Below are positions 31,005-39,085 of a stretch of 64,000 nt of DNA, in pieces. Both the position numbers and the translations under genes were made by a program. The DNA is from Hyphomonadaceae bacterium (GTDB taxonomy: Bacteria; Pseudomonadota; Alphaproteobacteria; Caulobacterales; Aquidulcibacteraceae), in NCBI GenBank assembly GCA_016791385.1, contig JAEUMR010000010.1, positions 1 through 64,000 on the forward strand, read 5' to 3'. The notes beneath the pieces were generated by a model. It had not been told where the DNA came from and did not search any database. It saw only the letters and a list, made by a program, of their open reading frames with translations. How positions within the stretch are numbered: position 1 is the first letter of the stretch; every line of letters starts with the position of its first letter.

Positions 31005-31026
31005 ACTCGTTAGTGAGTATTGACGA
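31005..31026 (+). promoter_or_regulatory. TetR-type operator and promoter upstream of the MFS gene
   Basis: The 16 bases 31005-31020 (ACTCGTTAGTGAGTAT) match 13 of 16 with ACGCGTTAGCGAATAT at 38775-38790, in front of the TonB receptor gene. ACTC..TA..GAGT is palindromic. A TTGACG that could be a -35 element follows the site directly (31020-31025). The TetR gene at 34154 lies between the two transcription units, so it is the likely binder. The remaining 30807-31004 has no convincing gene. Confidence 0.6.
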
Positions 31027-31091
31027 CGTGCTAGCGATGGCCCCATGATGAGTTCAAGCTCGGCCACCAAGACCGGCTCGCCATGGGAGGG

Positions 31092-31133
31092 ATGAGTGCC
31101 CCGATACGCAGCGGCCGCATGCGCGGCCGATGA
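31092..31133 (+). other. 13-codon leader ORF with strong RBS, coupled to the MFS gene
   Basis: GGGAGGG stands right before an ATG at 31092 that opens a 13-residue Arg/Gly-rich peptide (MSAPIRSGRMRGR). Its stop TGA overlaps the ATG at 31130 of the MFS frame (ATGA). This suggests translational coupling and supports 31130 as the MFS start. The peptide itself may have no function. Confidence 0.4.
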
Positions 31134-32488
31134 GGCAGCGTGCGCGCTTGCGGTGCGCCATGGCTGACGAAGCGCGCGGCGCTCCCCTCACGCAGAGCAT
31201 GACCGGCAGTCCGGGTACAGCGCGCCCTCGCGCAGGCTTGGTGCTCGCCGTGCTCTGCTTTGTCTATGTGCTCAACTTCCTCGATCGTCAGCTGCTGTCG
31301 ATCTTGGCCAAGCCGATCCAAGACAGCCTGCATGTCACCGACAGCCAGTTGGGTCTGATCGGCGGGCTCTACTTCGCTTTCTTCTACTGCTTCATCGCTA
31401 TCCCTGTCGGCTGGCTTGCGGATAAGACCAATCGCGTCGCCGTGCTGTCGGCCGCGTGCGCGATCTGGAGCGCGGCGACAATGGCCTGCGGCCTGGCGCG
31501 CACGTATCCCCAGCTTGTGATCGCGCGTATGACTGTCGGCTTCGGTGAAGCCGGCGGCGTACCGCCGTCTTACGCAATCATCTCCGACTATTTCCCACCG
31601 GGCAGGCGCGGCACGGCGCTGAGCATCTTCAATCTCGGGCCACCCATTGGCGCAGCGCTCGGCATCGCCTTCGGCGCCTCGATCGCCGCTGCCTTCAGCT
31701 GGCGTGACGCGTTCATCGTGCTCGGCGGCGTCGGCCTGCTGGCGGCGCTGGTTGTGATCCTCGTCGTGCGTGAGCCTCCGCGCGGCGGCATGGACGGCCA
31801 GGCGGCGCAAGAAGCCACGCACAAGGCGGGTTTCTGGCCTACGCTGGTGATGTTTTTTTCCCGGCCTTCATTGGTGCTGGCGGGCCTCGGCGGCGGCGCG
31901 GCGCAATTTATCACCTATGGCGTCGGCAATTTCACCACGCTGTTTTTGATGCGGGAAAAGGGCATGACGCTCGAACAGGTCGCGCTCTATTATTCGCTTG
32001 TAGTTGGCCTGGGCATGGGCGCAGGCATCATCGCCTCAGGCTGGGTCATCGACCGCTTCGCGCGCCGCTGGAAGCAAGCCTACGCGCTAGCGCCAGCCAT
32101 CTCGCTCGCGTTGGCGATCCCCTTCTACCTCGCCTTCGTCTGGGCCCCGACCTGGCAGCTTGGCGTGCTGTTCGCAATCGGGCCAACGTTTCTCAACTAC
32201 TTCTATCTCTCCTCCGCCGTCACGCTCGTGCAGGAGGAGGTCCGTCCGGATCAACGGGTGATGTCAGGCGCGCTGTTGCTGCTGGTGATGAATTTCATCG
32301 GCCTTGGCCTTGGCCCCACCTATGTCGGCGCCGCCAGCGATTATTTCCGCGCCACCCATCCGGACAATTCCCTGCAGGTGGCGCTTTACACGATGACGCC
32401 GTTTTATGTCGTCGCCATCGTCTTGTTTCTCTGGCTTGCGCGCGTGCTGCGCCAGGAAGAGCGCCGCGCCAAGGAGGCCGCGCCATGA
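31130..32488 (+). CDS. MFS transporter, Spinster-like
   Basis: A 452-residue major-facilitator permease with twelve hydrophobic segments. Helix 1 and the following loop read VLAVLCFVYVLNFLDRQLLSILAKPIQDSLHVTDSQLGLIGG, the pattern of the Spinster-like group often found with TonB receptors in Caulobacterales and sphingomonads. The GWLADKTNR loop (motif A) and the RMTVGFGEAGGVPPSYAII helix also fit. ATG at 31130 overlaps the leader stop; other ATGs at 31160 and 31196 are possible. The following carboxylesterase gene overlaps it by four bases. Probably moves the substrate (or its ester) taken up by the TonB receptor. Confidence 0.88.
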   Translation: MRQRARLRCAMADEARGAPLTQSMTGSPGTARPRAGLVLAVLCFVYVLNFLDRQLLSILAKPIQDSLHVTDSQLGLIGGLYFAFFYCFIAIPVGWLADKTNRVAVLSAACAIWSAATMACGLARTYPQLVIARMTVGFGEAGGVPPSYAIISDYFPPGRRGTALSIFNLGPPIGAALGIAFGASIAAAFSWRDAFIVLGGVGLLAALVVILVVREPPRGGMDGQAAQEATHKAGFWPTLVMFFSRPSLVLAGLGGGAAQFITYGVGNFTTLFLMREKGMTLEQVALYYSLVVGLGMGAGIIASGWVIDRFARRWKQAYALAPAISLALAIPFYLAFVWAPTWQLGVLFAIGPTFLNYFYLSSAVTLVQEEVRPDQRVMSGALLLLVMNFIGLGLGPTYVGAASDYFRATHPDNSLQVALYTMTPFYVVAIVLFLWLARVLRQEERRAKEAAP

Positions 32489-34140
32489 AGCTGCTCAGCA
32501 CCTTCGTCTTCGTCGCTGTGCTCGCCACAGCCTCCGCCGCTTGTGCGCAAACCGGTTCACGCATGCCCGACTCCGCCGCCCCTGTCGTCGAAGCGCCCGC
32601 GGGCCCCGTGCAGGGGCGGCTTCAGGACGGCATCCGCGTCTTCAAGGGCATCCCTTACGCACAACCTCCTGTCGGCCCGCTGCGCTGGCGCCCGACCCAG
32701 CCGGCGCCTGATTGGCGTGAGCTGCGCCAGGCGAGCGAATACGGCCCCGCTTGTCCGCAACCGGTTGCGCGCACGCGCGGCATCTATGCCCAGGACCTGG
32801 GCGCGCAGAGCGAAGACTGCCTCACGCTCAACGTCTGGACGCCTGCCAACGCGCACAACGCGCCCGTGCTCGTCTGGATTCATGGCGGAGCGCTTGTGGC
32901 GGGGGCGAGCAAAGAGCCGCTCTACGACGGCGCCCGGCTCGCAGCAGAAGGCATCATCGTTGTCAGCATCAATTATCGCCTCGGCGTGCTCGGCTATCTC
33001 GCCCATCCCGAGCTGAGCGCGGAGTCGGCGCAACACGTCTCCGGCAATTACGGCCTGCTCGACCAGATCGAAGCGCTGCGTTGGGTTCAGCGCAATATTG
33101 GCGCTTTCGGCGGCGACGCGGCGAACGTAACGATCGCCGGGGAGTCCGCTGGCGGGCTCAGCGTCATGTACCTGATGACGTCACCGCCTGCACGCGGCCT
33201 GTTCGCGCGCGCGATTGCGCAGAGCGCCTACATGATCTCGATGCCGGAATTGCGCGAGGCCCGGCACGGGCACGAAGCGGCCGAGACGACCGGCCTTCGG
33301 CTGGCGCAAAGGCTGAACGCGGCCAACATCGCCGCACTTCGCCAGATGGACGCTGATGATCTGGTCAATGGCGCCACGGCAGCCGGCTACTCCGCCCTCG
33401 GCACGGTCGACGTCCAGATTCTGCCCGGCCAGCTTGTCGACGTGTTCGACCACGGCGAGCAAGCGCCGGTTCCAATCCTTGCCGGCTTCAACAGCGGCGA
33501 AATCCGTTCGCTGACAATCCTCATCCCCGAACCGCCGGCAAGCCGCGACACCTACGAGCGTACGATCCGCGAGCGCTATCTCGATCTCAGCGATGTGTTC
33601 CTGCGTCTCTACCCGAGCGGCAACATCCGCGAGAGCATGCTCGCGACCACACGCGACGCGATGTATGGCTGGACCGCCGAGCGTTTGGTCCGCAGCCAGA
33701 CCGCGCAAGGCGCACAATCCTACCTCTATCTCTTCGATCACGGCTATCCGGCAGCGGACGAGGCGCAATTGCATGCGTTTCACGGCAGCGAGCTGCCATA
33801 CATGTTCGGCAACATGCAGCGCACGCCGCCATATTGGCCCGCGATTCCTTCCACCAATCGCGAACGGCGCCTTGCCGATGCAATGGTGCGCTATTGGGCC
33901 AGTTTTGCACGTGACGGACGCCCGCGAGCAGCGAACATGCCTGAATGGGCCGCCTATGGACCCGGCGCTGCGTTCATACATTTCTCCGACACGCCGCAGC
34001 TGTCGCAGCGCATGATGCCCGGCATGTTCGCGCTGCACGAAATCGCGACGTGCCGCCGGCGCGCCGCCGGCGATCAGCAATGGTTCTGGAATGTCGGCAT
34101 CATTTCCCCGGCGCTGACGCGCCAGGAAGGTTGCCCCTGA
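32485..34140 (+). CDS. Exported type-B carboxylesterase
   Basis: A 551-residue alpha/beta-hydrolase of the carboxylesterase/lipase (COesterase) family. N-terminal signal peptide (KLLSTFVFVAVLATASAACAQ). Motifs: VFKGIPYAQPPVGPLRW, SEDCLTLNVWTP, oxyanion hole HGGALVAG, nucleophile GESAGG around residue 215, and the catalytic histidine near the end in FHGSELPYMFG. It shares a four-base overlap with the MFS gene. Likely hydrolyses an ester in the periplasm before or after transport; the alcohol/acid released would suit the acyl-CoA ligase of the opposite arm. Confidence 0.92.
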   Translation: MKLLSTFVFVAVLATASAACAQTGSRMPDSAAPVVEAPAGPVQGRLQDGIRVFKGIPYAQPPVGPLRWRPTQPAPDWRELRQASEYGPACPQPVARTRGIYAQDLGAQSEDCLTLNVWTPANAHNAPVLVWIHGGALVAGASKEPLYDGARLAAEGIIVVSINYRLGVLGYLAHPELSAESAQHVSGNYGLLDQIEALRWVQRNIGAFGGDAANVTIAGESAGGLSVMYLMTSPPARGLFARAIAQSAYMISMPELREARHGHEAAETTGLRLAQRLNAANIAALRQMDADDLVNGATAAGYSALGTVDVQILPGQLVDVFDHGEQAPVPILAGFNSGEIRSLTILIPEPPASRDTYERTIRERYLDLSDVFLRLYPSGNIRESMLATTRDAMYGWTAERLVRSQTAQGAQSYLYLFDHGYPAADEAQLHAFHGSELPYMFGNMQRTPPYWPAIPSTNRERRLADAMVRYWASFARDGRPRAANMPEWAAYGPGAAFIHFSDTPQLSQRMMPGMFALHEIATCRRRAAGDQQWFWNVGIISPALTRQEGCP

Positions 34141-34153
34141 CCGCAGCGTCGCG

Positions 34154-34876
34154 TCAGGCTTTCAGCGCCAGAAAACCTGCCGCCATGAACTTGGCGATGC
34201 GCTTCTTGACGGCAGGAAAATCATCCGAGCGGCAGATCCCGCCGGACAAGCGATCAATCCGGCCGGTGCGCGCGAGCGTGTTCATCAGCGCGCCGGTGAC
34301 GAAGTGGTAGCCCCAGAAAATGTCCTCGTCCGAATAGTCCGGCAACGCCTTCTTGAGGATGCTGACGAGCTTCAGAACCACGGGATCGAAATACTCATCC
34401 ATGAGCTTGGCGCCCTCAGGCGTGTTGCTCACCCGGGCGCAGAAGGAGGCGTAATTCATCCAAAGCTCGCCGCCCTCATAATAGAGATCGAGGTCGGTAT
34501 CCAAGAAGGCGTGTAGCGCCCCTTCGACGGTGGGGCGCTTGCCCGCGGCCGCTTCGTATTCTTCAAGCGCACGCATACGTCTGCCGCTGGTGACGCTGGC
34601 GCGCCGCGCGAACACCGCTTCGAACAGGTTGTTCTTGTCCTTGAAATAGTAGTGCAGCAGCGTCGTGTGGATACCCACGCGTTCGGCGACGTCGCGCAGG
34701 GTCACGCCGTAAAGGCCGTGCTTGGAGAACAGGTACTCGGCGGCGTCCAGAATCTGCTCGAGGCTCTCGGCCCGCTGCTCAGCCTTGGTGCGCGGGCGGC
34801 GTTTGTCCGCTGCACGCTTCGCCTTCGAACCGGCTGCCTTTGAATCGGCAGAGACCCGCTTCGTCACACCCGCCAA
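34154..34876 (-). CDS. TetR/AcrR-family transcription regulator
   Basis: A 240-residue regulator. After a basic tail of about 35 residues, the TetR helix-turn-helix is at about 35-80 (LEQILDAAEYLFSKHGLYGVTLRDVAERVGIHTTLLHYYFKDKNNLFEAVFARR). The remainder is the helical ligand/dimer domain. Its start overlaps the acyl-CoA ligase end by 13 bases, so both are transcribed together. It faces the carboxylesterase gene tail to tail. It is the obvious candidate to bind the shared sites at 31005 and 38775, with a CoA thioester or the substrate as inducer (inference). Confidence 0.9.
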   Translation of the reverse strand: MAGVTKRVSADSKAAGSKAKRAADKRRPRTKAEQRAESLEQILDAAEYLFSKHGLYGVTLRDVAERVGIHTTLLHYYFKDKNNLFEAVFARRASVTSGRRMRALEEYEAAAGKRPTVEGALHAFLDTDLDLYYEGGELWMNYASFCARVSNTPEGAKLMDEYFDPVVLKLVSILKKALPDYSDEDIFWGYHFVTGALMNTLARTGRIDRLSGGICRSDDFPAVKKRIAKFMAAGFLALKA

Positions 34877-36474
34877 CGGCTTGCCCCTTGAGCTGCGAAC
34901 CTGTCCTTTGCGTAGTCAGCGCGCAGCTTGATCTTGTCAATCTTACCTGTCGCCGCGAGCGGCATTGTTTCGATCTGTTCAACGTCGTCGGGAATCCACC
35001 AATCCGCGACCTTGCCGCGGAGGGACGCCAGCAATGACTGCGTATCCACCGCCTGCCCCTGCCGTGGCTCGACGATCAACACCGGCCGCTCGCCCCACTT
35101 CTCATCCTCCCGGCCAATGACCGCCACCAGCCCGACAGCGGGATGGCGGCCGACAATCTCTTCGATCTCAGCCGGATTGATCCATTCGCCGCCAGATTTG
35201 ATCAGGTCCTTCGACCGGCCGCAGATGCTGAGAGTGCCGTCATCGCCGATCAAGGCGAGATCGCCGGTATCAAAATACCCTTCGGCGTCGAGTGCATCGG
35301 CGTCGGCGTTGAAATAACAGTCGACGACGCTTGCGCCTTTCACTTTCAGACGCCCCATCACGCCCCTTTGCTGAGGAAGAGTCACCCCTTCGGCATCCGT
35401 AAGTTTGAGATCGAGGCCCATCGGCGCGCGTCCTGCCCCGCGCTCGGCGGACGGCGCTGCGCGCGGAGACTCTACCGTGCCCAGCGGGGAAAGCTCGGTC
35501 ATGCCCCAGCTGGTCTGCACGCGCGCGGCAAAGCGCGATTCCATTCGCTCGATCAGCGCGTCAGGGCATTTCGAACCGCCGATGATGACGCGCTCAAGCG
35601 CGGGCAGATCGGAATCCGAGGCGTCGAGATGATCGAGTACGCCGAGCCACACCGTTTGCACTCCGACGGCCACCGTCACGCCTTCCTCGCGCATCAGCCG
35701 CGCTAAGCTGGCGCCATCGGCATTACGGCCTGGCAGCACCAGCTTCGCACCCACGGCGGGAGCGGCGAAGGGCAAGCCCCAACCGTTGGCGTGAAACATC
35801 GGCACCGCGACGAGAACAGCGTCGCTTCCTGTCAGCGCAAACGCATCCGCCTGCAGCGCCCGCAAAGTGTGCAGGTAGTTCGAACGGTGTGTGTAGAGCA
35901 CGCCCTTGGGCTTGCCGGTCGTGCCAGATGTGTAGCACAGGCCAGCCGGCGCATCCTCGGCGAAGGCTCCCCAGCCCACCGGTGCGCCGGATTCTGCGAG
36001 AAGCGCCTCGTGTCGCCATGTCCGCGGCCTCTGGAACGCAAACGAAGGCGCCAAATCTCCGTCCATCACGATCAGGTTTTCAAGCATGGGACAGAGCGCC
36101 ACGAGCTGCGCGGCGAGCGGCGCCAGATTGCTAGAAAACGCCAATGCGCGCTCGCCAGCCTCGTTGATCATGGCCGCGAGCTGGGTTGCGGTCAGCCGCG
36201 GATTGAGCGTGTGGCAGACGAGCCCCGCTCCCATCGCCGCATAATACATCTCGAAATGATGTTGCGTATTCCAGGCCAGCGTTCCCACGCGATCGCCAAC
36301 TTTGAGCCCCAGCGACACCAGCGCCCCCGAGAGCCCGTTCGCACGCTCTCTGAGCGCCGCATAGCCGATGCGGGTTACAGCGCCATCCTCGTCAACGCTG
36401 ACCACCTCACGATCCGGCGACCACTTGGCGGCGTGCTCCAAGAATTTGTCGACGGTGAGCGCGTAGGCCTGCAT
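34864..36474 (-). CDS. Acyl-CoA synthetase (AMP-forming)
   Basis: A 536-residue ANL-superfamily enzyme that activates a carboxylic acid with ATP and CoA. It has the P-loop YTSGTTGKPKGVLYTHRS, SWGMTELSPLG, the FDTGDLALIG aspartate, RSKDLIKSGGEWI and the catalytic lysine in AATGKIDKIKLR. The domain pattern fits long-chain or aromatic acyl-CoA ligases. Located between the TonB receptor and TetR; together with the esterase this outlines uptake, hydrolysis and CoA activation of an ester substrate. Confidence 0.9.
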   Translation of the reverse strand: MQAYALTVDKFLEHAAKWSPDREVVSVDEDGAVTRIGYAALRERANGLSGALVSLGLKVGDRVGTLAWNTQHHFEMYYAAMGAGLVCHTLNPRLTATQLAAMINEAGERALAFSSNLAPLAAQLVALCPMLENLIVMDGDLAPSFAFQRPRTWRHEALLAESGAPVGWGAFAEDAPAGLCYTSGTTGKPKGVLYTHRSNYLHTLRALQADAFALTGSDAVLVAVPMFHANGWGLPFAAPAVGAKLVLPGRNADGASLARLMREEGVTVAVGVQTVWLGVLDHLDASDSDLPALERVIIGGSKCPDALIERMESRFAARVQTSWGMTELSPLGTVESPRAAPSAERGAGRAPMGLDLKLTDAEGVTLPQQRGVMGRLKVKGASVVDCYFNADADALDAEGYFDTGDLALIGDDGTLSICGRSKDLIKSGGEWINPAEIEEIVGRHPAVGLVAVIGREDEKWGERPVLIVEPRQGQAVDTQSLLASLRGKVADWWIPDDVEQIETMPLAATGKIDKIKLRADYAKDRFAAQGASRWRV

Positions 36475-36490
36475 GCAATGGGGGCTTCAG

Positions 36491-36529
36491 AGAAAATGCG
36501 GCCGCCGGCTGGAGTCAGCACGGCGGCCG
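36491..36529 (-). terminator. Terminator between the TonB receptor and acyl-CoA ligase genes
   Basis: A 9-bp inverted repeat (36499-36507 with 36521-36529, GC-only arms, 13-base loop) follows the TonB receptor stop; on the minus strand it is followed by CATTTTCT. It would end or attenuate receptor transcription before the ligase gene. Confidence 0.6.
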
Positions 36530-36545
36530 GAGGGAGGATCGGGGT

Positions 36546-38690
36546 TTAGAACGCTCTCAGGACACGGATGCCGAATTGCCGGGGCGGGCCGGCGAATCGC
36601 AGGCCGGAATTGATCGCTCCGACATAATGTTGGTCGGTGAGGTTCGTCGCCCACAAGGTGGTGACGAGGTCACCGTGGGTCCATGCCAATTGTGCATTGA
36701 CAATATTGCGCTCCTCAATGTGATCGCCACGCGCTACGTTATGAAACAACGTCGCCCATTGTTCGGAGACGTGCCCGTAATTGATGCGCGGCGTGAGCGT
36801 GTCCCCGCCGCCCAAAGCGAATTCGTACTGCGCGCCGATATTGAAGGTGAGTTCCGGAGCGTATGTTTGCTCGCGTCCTTCGAGATTGATGCAGGTCGCT
36901 GACGTTGGACCGGTCAACGGATTGCAGGCGACGGCGGGCCCGCCAATACGCGGGTCGGTCGCATAAAACGTCCCTAACTCGCTGTGCAGGAGACCAAGCC
37001 CGGCATCGACCGAGAACGCGCCAAACACCGCCTCAAGCTGTGCTTCGAAGCCGTACATCCTGGTGGTGTCAGGTGCATTGAGTTCGATGTTCAGGCTCGG
37101 CACCGGGAAGTCCGGATAGCCGATGATGACCTGGAAGTTCTCGTACTCATTGTAGTAGGCGTTGATCTGAGTACGCAGATGTCCACCGAGCCAACCCGCC
37201 TTCCAGCCGACCTCGTAGCTGGTGACGTTTTCCTCGTCGAACGGCGCCGGCAGACCAAGACCGACAGGTACGTTCAGTCCCCCAGGCCGGAAACCGGTCG
37301 CAACGAATCCATAGAGGAAGTTGTGGTCGTCGACAGTCCAGTTGAGCGCCACCTTGCCTGAGAGATTGGACCATTCCTCGCGCTGGTCTTGATAGAGCGG
37401 CAGCCCAAACTGATTAACAAAAATGTGGTTGGTGGTGGTCGCTTCCGCGTAACGAGCGCCAATCTGCAACTGGAAACGCGCGGGCAGATTGAAGCTCATC
37501 TGGCCGAACACCGCCGCGCTATCCTTCGGGTTGGTGCCTTGAATCGTGTACGCAGGCGCCGGCGTCCCGATGTACAAACGGCCATCTGAGAAGGTGTACT
37601 GATCTTCCTGGAAATACGCACCCAAGATCCAGGTGATCGGTCCGTCATCCGGCGAAATCAGGTTCAATTCCTGTGACCAGATGGTCTCATCAACCGAGTC
37701 CGCGAAGGTCAAATTGCCTGCACTCGTCCCATCAAGGTCAGTCCGGTACGCGGTGTTGCCTTCCTGGTAGCCTGTCACCGAGCGAATGCGAATTCCGGAG
37801 GCGGTCTCATAGTCGACGCGCAAGGTCGACCTGAGGAAGCGATCGAGCGCCAATTCCGCCGCATTCGCAGAAACGTCGAACAGGTCGTTGGTCGAATTCA
37901 CCGGATCGGCGGGATAGGCGCTGAGATCCAGGTAGTCCAAATCCGTCTTGAAGTTCACGCTGAGATTTTCAGTCGGCTCCCACAGAAGACTGAATCGGCC
38001 CGCCGCAATGCGCACGCCATCATCGCCGGTATGGGGACCGCTAATGTCATAGAAGCTGTCACGGGAGTCGCCGTACAGCGCCACGCGCGCAGCGAGCGTG
38101 TCCGAGAGCGGCACGTTGACGGCAAATTGCCCGCCCACCGCGTTGTAATTGCCGACCTGGCCAAGCGCATAGCCGTGAACGCCGCCGCCAATCACCGGAT
38201 CGTTAGACACCACGAACACCGCGCCGCCGGTCGCGTTCTGGCCCACGAAAGTGCCCTGCGGGCCGCGGAGAATCTCAACCCGCGCAACATCGTAATAGGG
38301 CTCAGCGGTGAAATATCCGGGGAAGGTCGCGACACCGTCGCGATAGGTAATGACCCCGGTGGTTGTCTGCGTATTGTGCTCTGCCTTGCCGATGCCGCGA
38401 ATATTGAAGTCGATCCCCTGACCGAAATTGTTCACTGTCGCGCCGGGCGCAATAAACTGAAGCTGGTCAACATTGGCGACGCCCGCGTTGGCGAGGTCGT
38501 CGCCGGTCAATACGGTCACGGCGATCGGCGTGCGCTGCAGACTCGTGGAGCGCCGTTCGGCGGTGACAACGACTTCGTCGGTGGAATCGCTCGCGCTGCT
38601 TTCTTGAGCAGGCGTCGTCTGCGCGGCGGCGGCGCCGCACCAGCTCAGCGTCAACACGGACGCGCTCAGCCACAATGCGTGGATCTTCAT
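36546..38690 (-). CDS. TonB-dependent outer-membrane receptor
   Basis: A 714-residue outer-membrane receptor. Signal peptide of about 23 residues (ending CGAAAAQ), then a TonB box-like DEVVVTAERR, the plug with QRTPIAVTVLTGDDLANAGVANVDQL and RGPQGTFVGQNATGGAV, and a beta-barrel ending in phenylalanine (GIRVLRAF), as outer-membrane proteins do. The plug pattern is of the hydrophobic-compound type seen in Caulobacterales/sphingomonads rather than a clear siderophore receptor. A TTGACA sequence follows the operator-like site in its promoter. Confidence 0.92.
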   Translation of the reverse strand: MKIHALWLSASVLTLSWCGAAAAQTTPAQESSASDSTDEVVVTAERRSTSLQRTPIAVTVLTGDDLANAGVANVDQLQFIAPGATVNNFGQGIDFNIRGIGKAEHNTQTTTGVITYRDGVATFPGYFTAEPYYDVARVEILRGPQGTFVGQNATGGAVFVVSNDPVIGGGVHGYALGQVGNYNAVGGQFAVNVPLSDTLAARVALYGDSRDSFYDISGPHTGDDGVRIAAGRFSLLWEPTENLSVNFKTDLDYLDLSAYPADPVNSTNDLFDVSANAAELALDRFLRSTLRVDYETASGIRIRSVTGYQEGNTAYRTDLDGTSAGNLTFADSVDETIWSQELNLISPDDGPITWILGAYFQEDQYTFSDGRLYIGTPAPAYTIQGTNPKDSAAVFGQMSFNLPARFQLQIGARYAEATTTNHIFVNQFGLPLYQDQREEWSNLSGKVALNWTVDDHNFLYGFVATGFRPGGLNVPVGLGLPAPFDEENVTSYEVGWKAGWLGGHLRTQINAYYNEYENFQVIIGYPDFPVPSLNIELNAPDTTRMYGFEAQLEAVFGAFSVDAGLGLLHSELGTFYATDPRIGGPAVACNPLTGPTSATCINLEGREQTYAPELTFNIGAQYEFALGGGDTLTPRINYGHVSEQWATLFHNVARGDHIEERNIVNAQLAWTHGDLVTTLWATNLTDQHYVGAINSGLRFAGPPRQFGIRVLRAF

Positions 38691-38761
38691 ACTCCCTCCC
38701 CTTGGCCATGAGCCCGCGCTCTCCGGCGCATGGCCAACGCTGACCTGCCTTCAGGAACCTG

Positions 38762-38790
38762 TCAATATTAATTCACGCGTTAGCGAATAT
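38762..38790 (-). promoter_or_regulatory. TetR-type operator and promoter of the TonB receptor gene
   Basis: On the plus strand 38775-38790 reads ACGCGTTAGCGAATAT, 13 of 16 identical to the site before the MFS gene; the wider ATTC.C......G.GAAT (38771-38788) is palindromic. In the direction of the receptor gene it is directly followed, after five bases, by a TTGACA (-35-like). The TetR encoded at 34154 is the likely repressor. Confidence 0.55.
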
Positions 38791-38866
38791 CTTTCTCCGC
38801 AGCTATTTGCCAAGCCAGGGGGCGCGTCAGCACGTCCGGCGGGATGAGCAATGAGGGATTGGGACC

Positions 38867-38957
38867 TGGCGGAGACGGAGGGATTCGAACCCTCGATACC
38901 CTGTTCGAGTATAACGCCTTAGCAAGGCGCCGCCTTCAGCCACTCGGCCACGTCTCC
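38867..38957 (-). tRNA. tRNA-Ser (anticodon GCT)
   Basis: Read on the minus strand: 91-base tRNA with acceptor GGAGACG/CGTCTCC, the long variable arm typical of serine tRNAs, anticodon loop TTGCTAA (anticodon GCT, reads AGC/AGU), T arm GAGGG-TTCGAAT-CCCTC, discriminator G and an encoded CCA. Confidence 0.97.
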
Positions 38958-39085
38958 AGCGGGCCACCCGCTTAGCCTGCACCCAGCCGCCCCGGCAAGC
39001 CCCGCTTCCCACCTGCGTTCTGGTTAACTGGCGCCGCGTTTGCGCGAACGAGCGGGAACTCACTCACGCCGAGGGCGAAAAAACC

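Noticed and set aside
30845-31048. 67-residue plus-strand frame between the small membrane protein and MFS genes
   Set aside because: No recognised family and no good ribosome-binding site; it contains the operator-like site and probable promoter, so is most likely non-coding.
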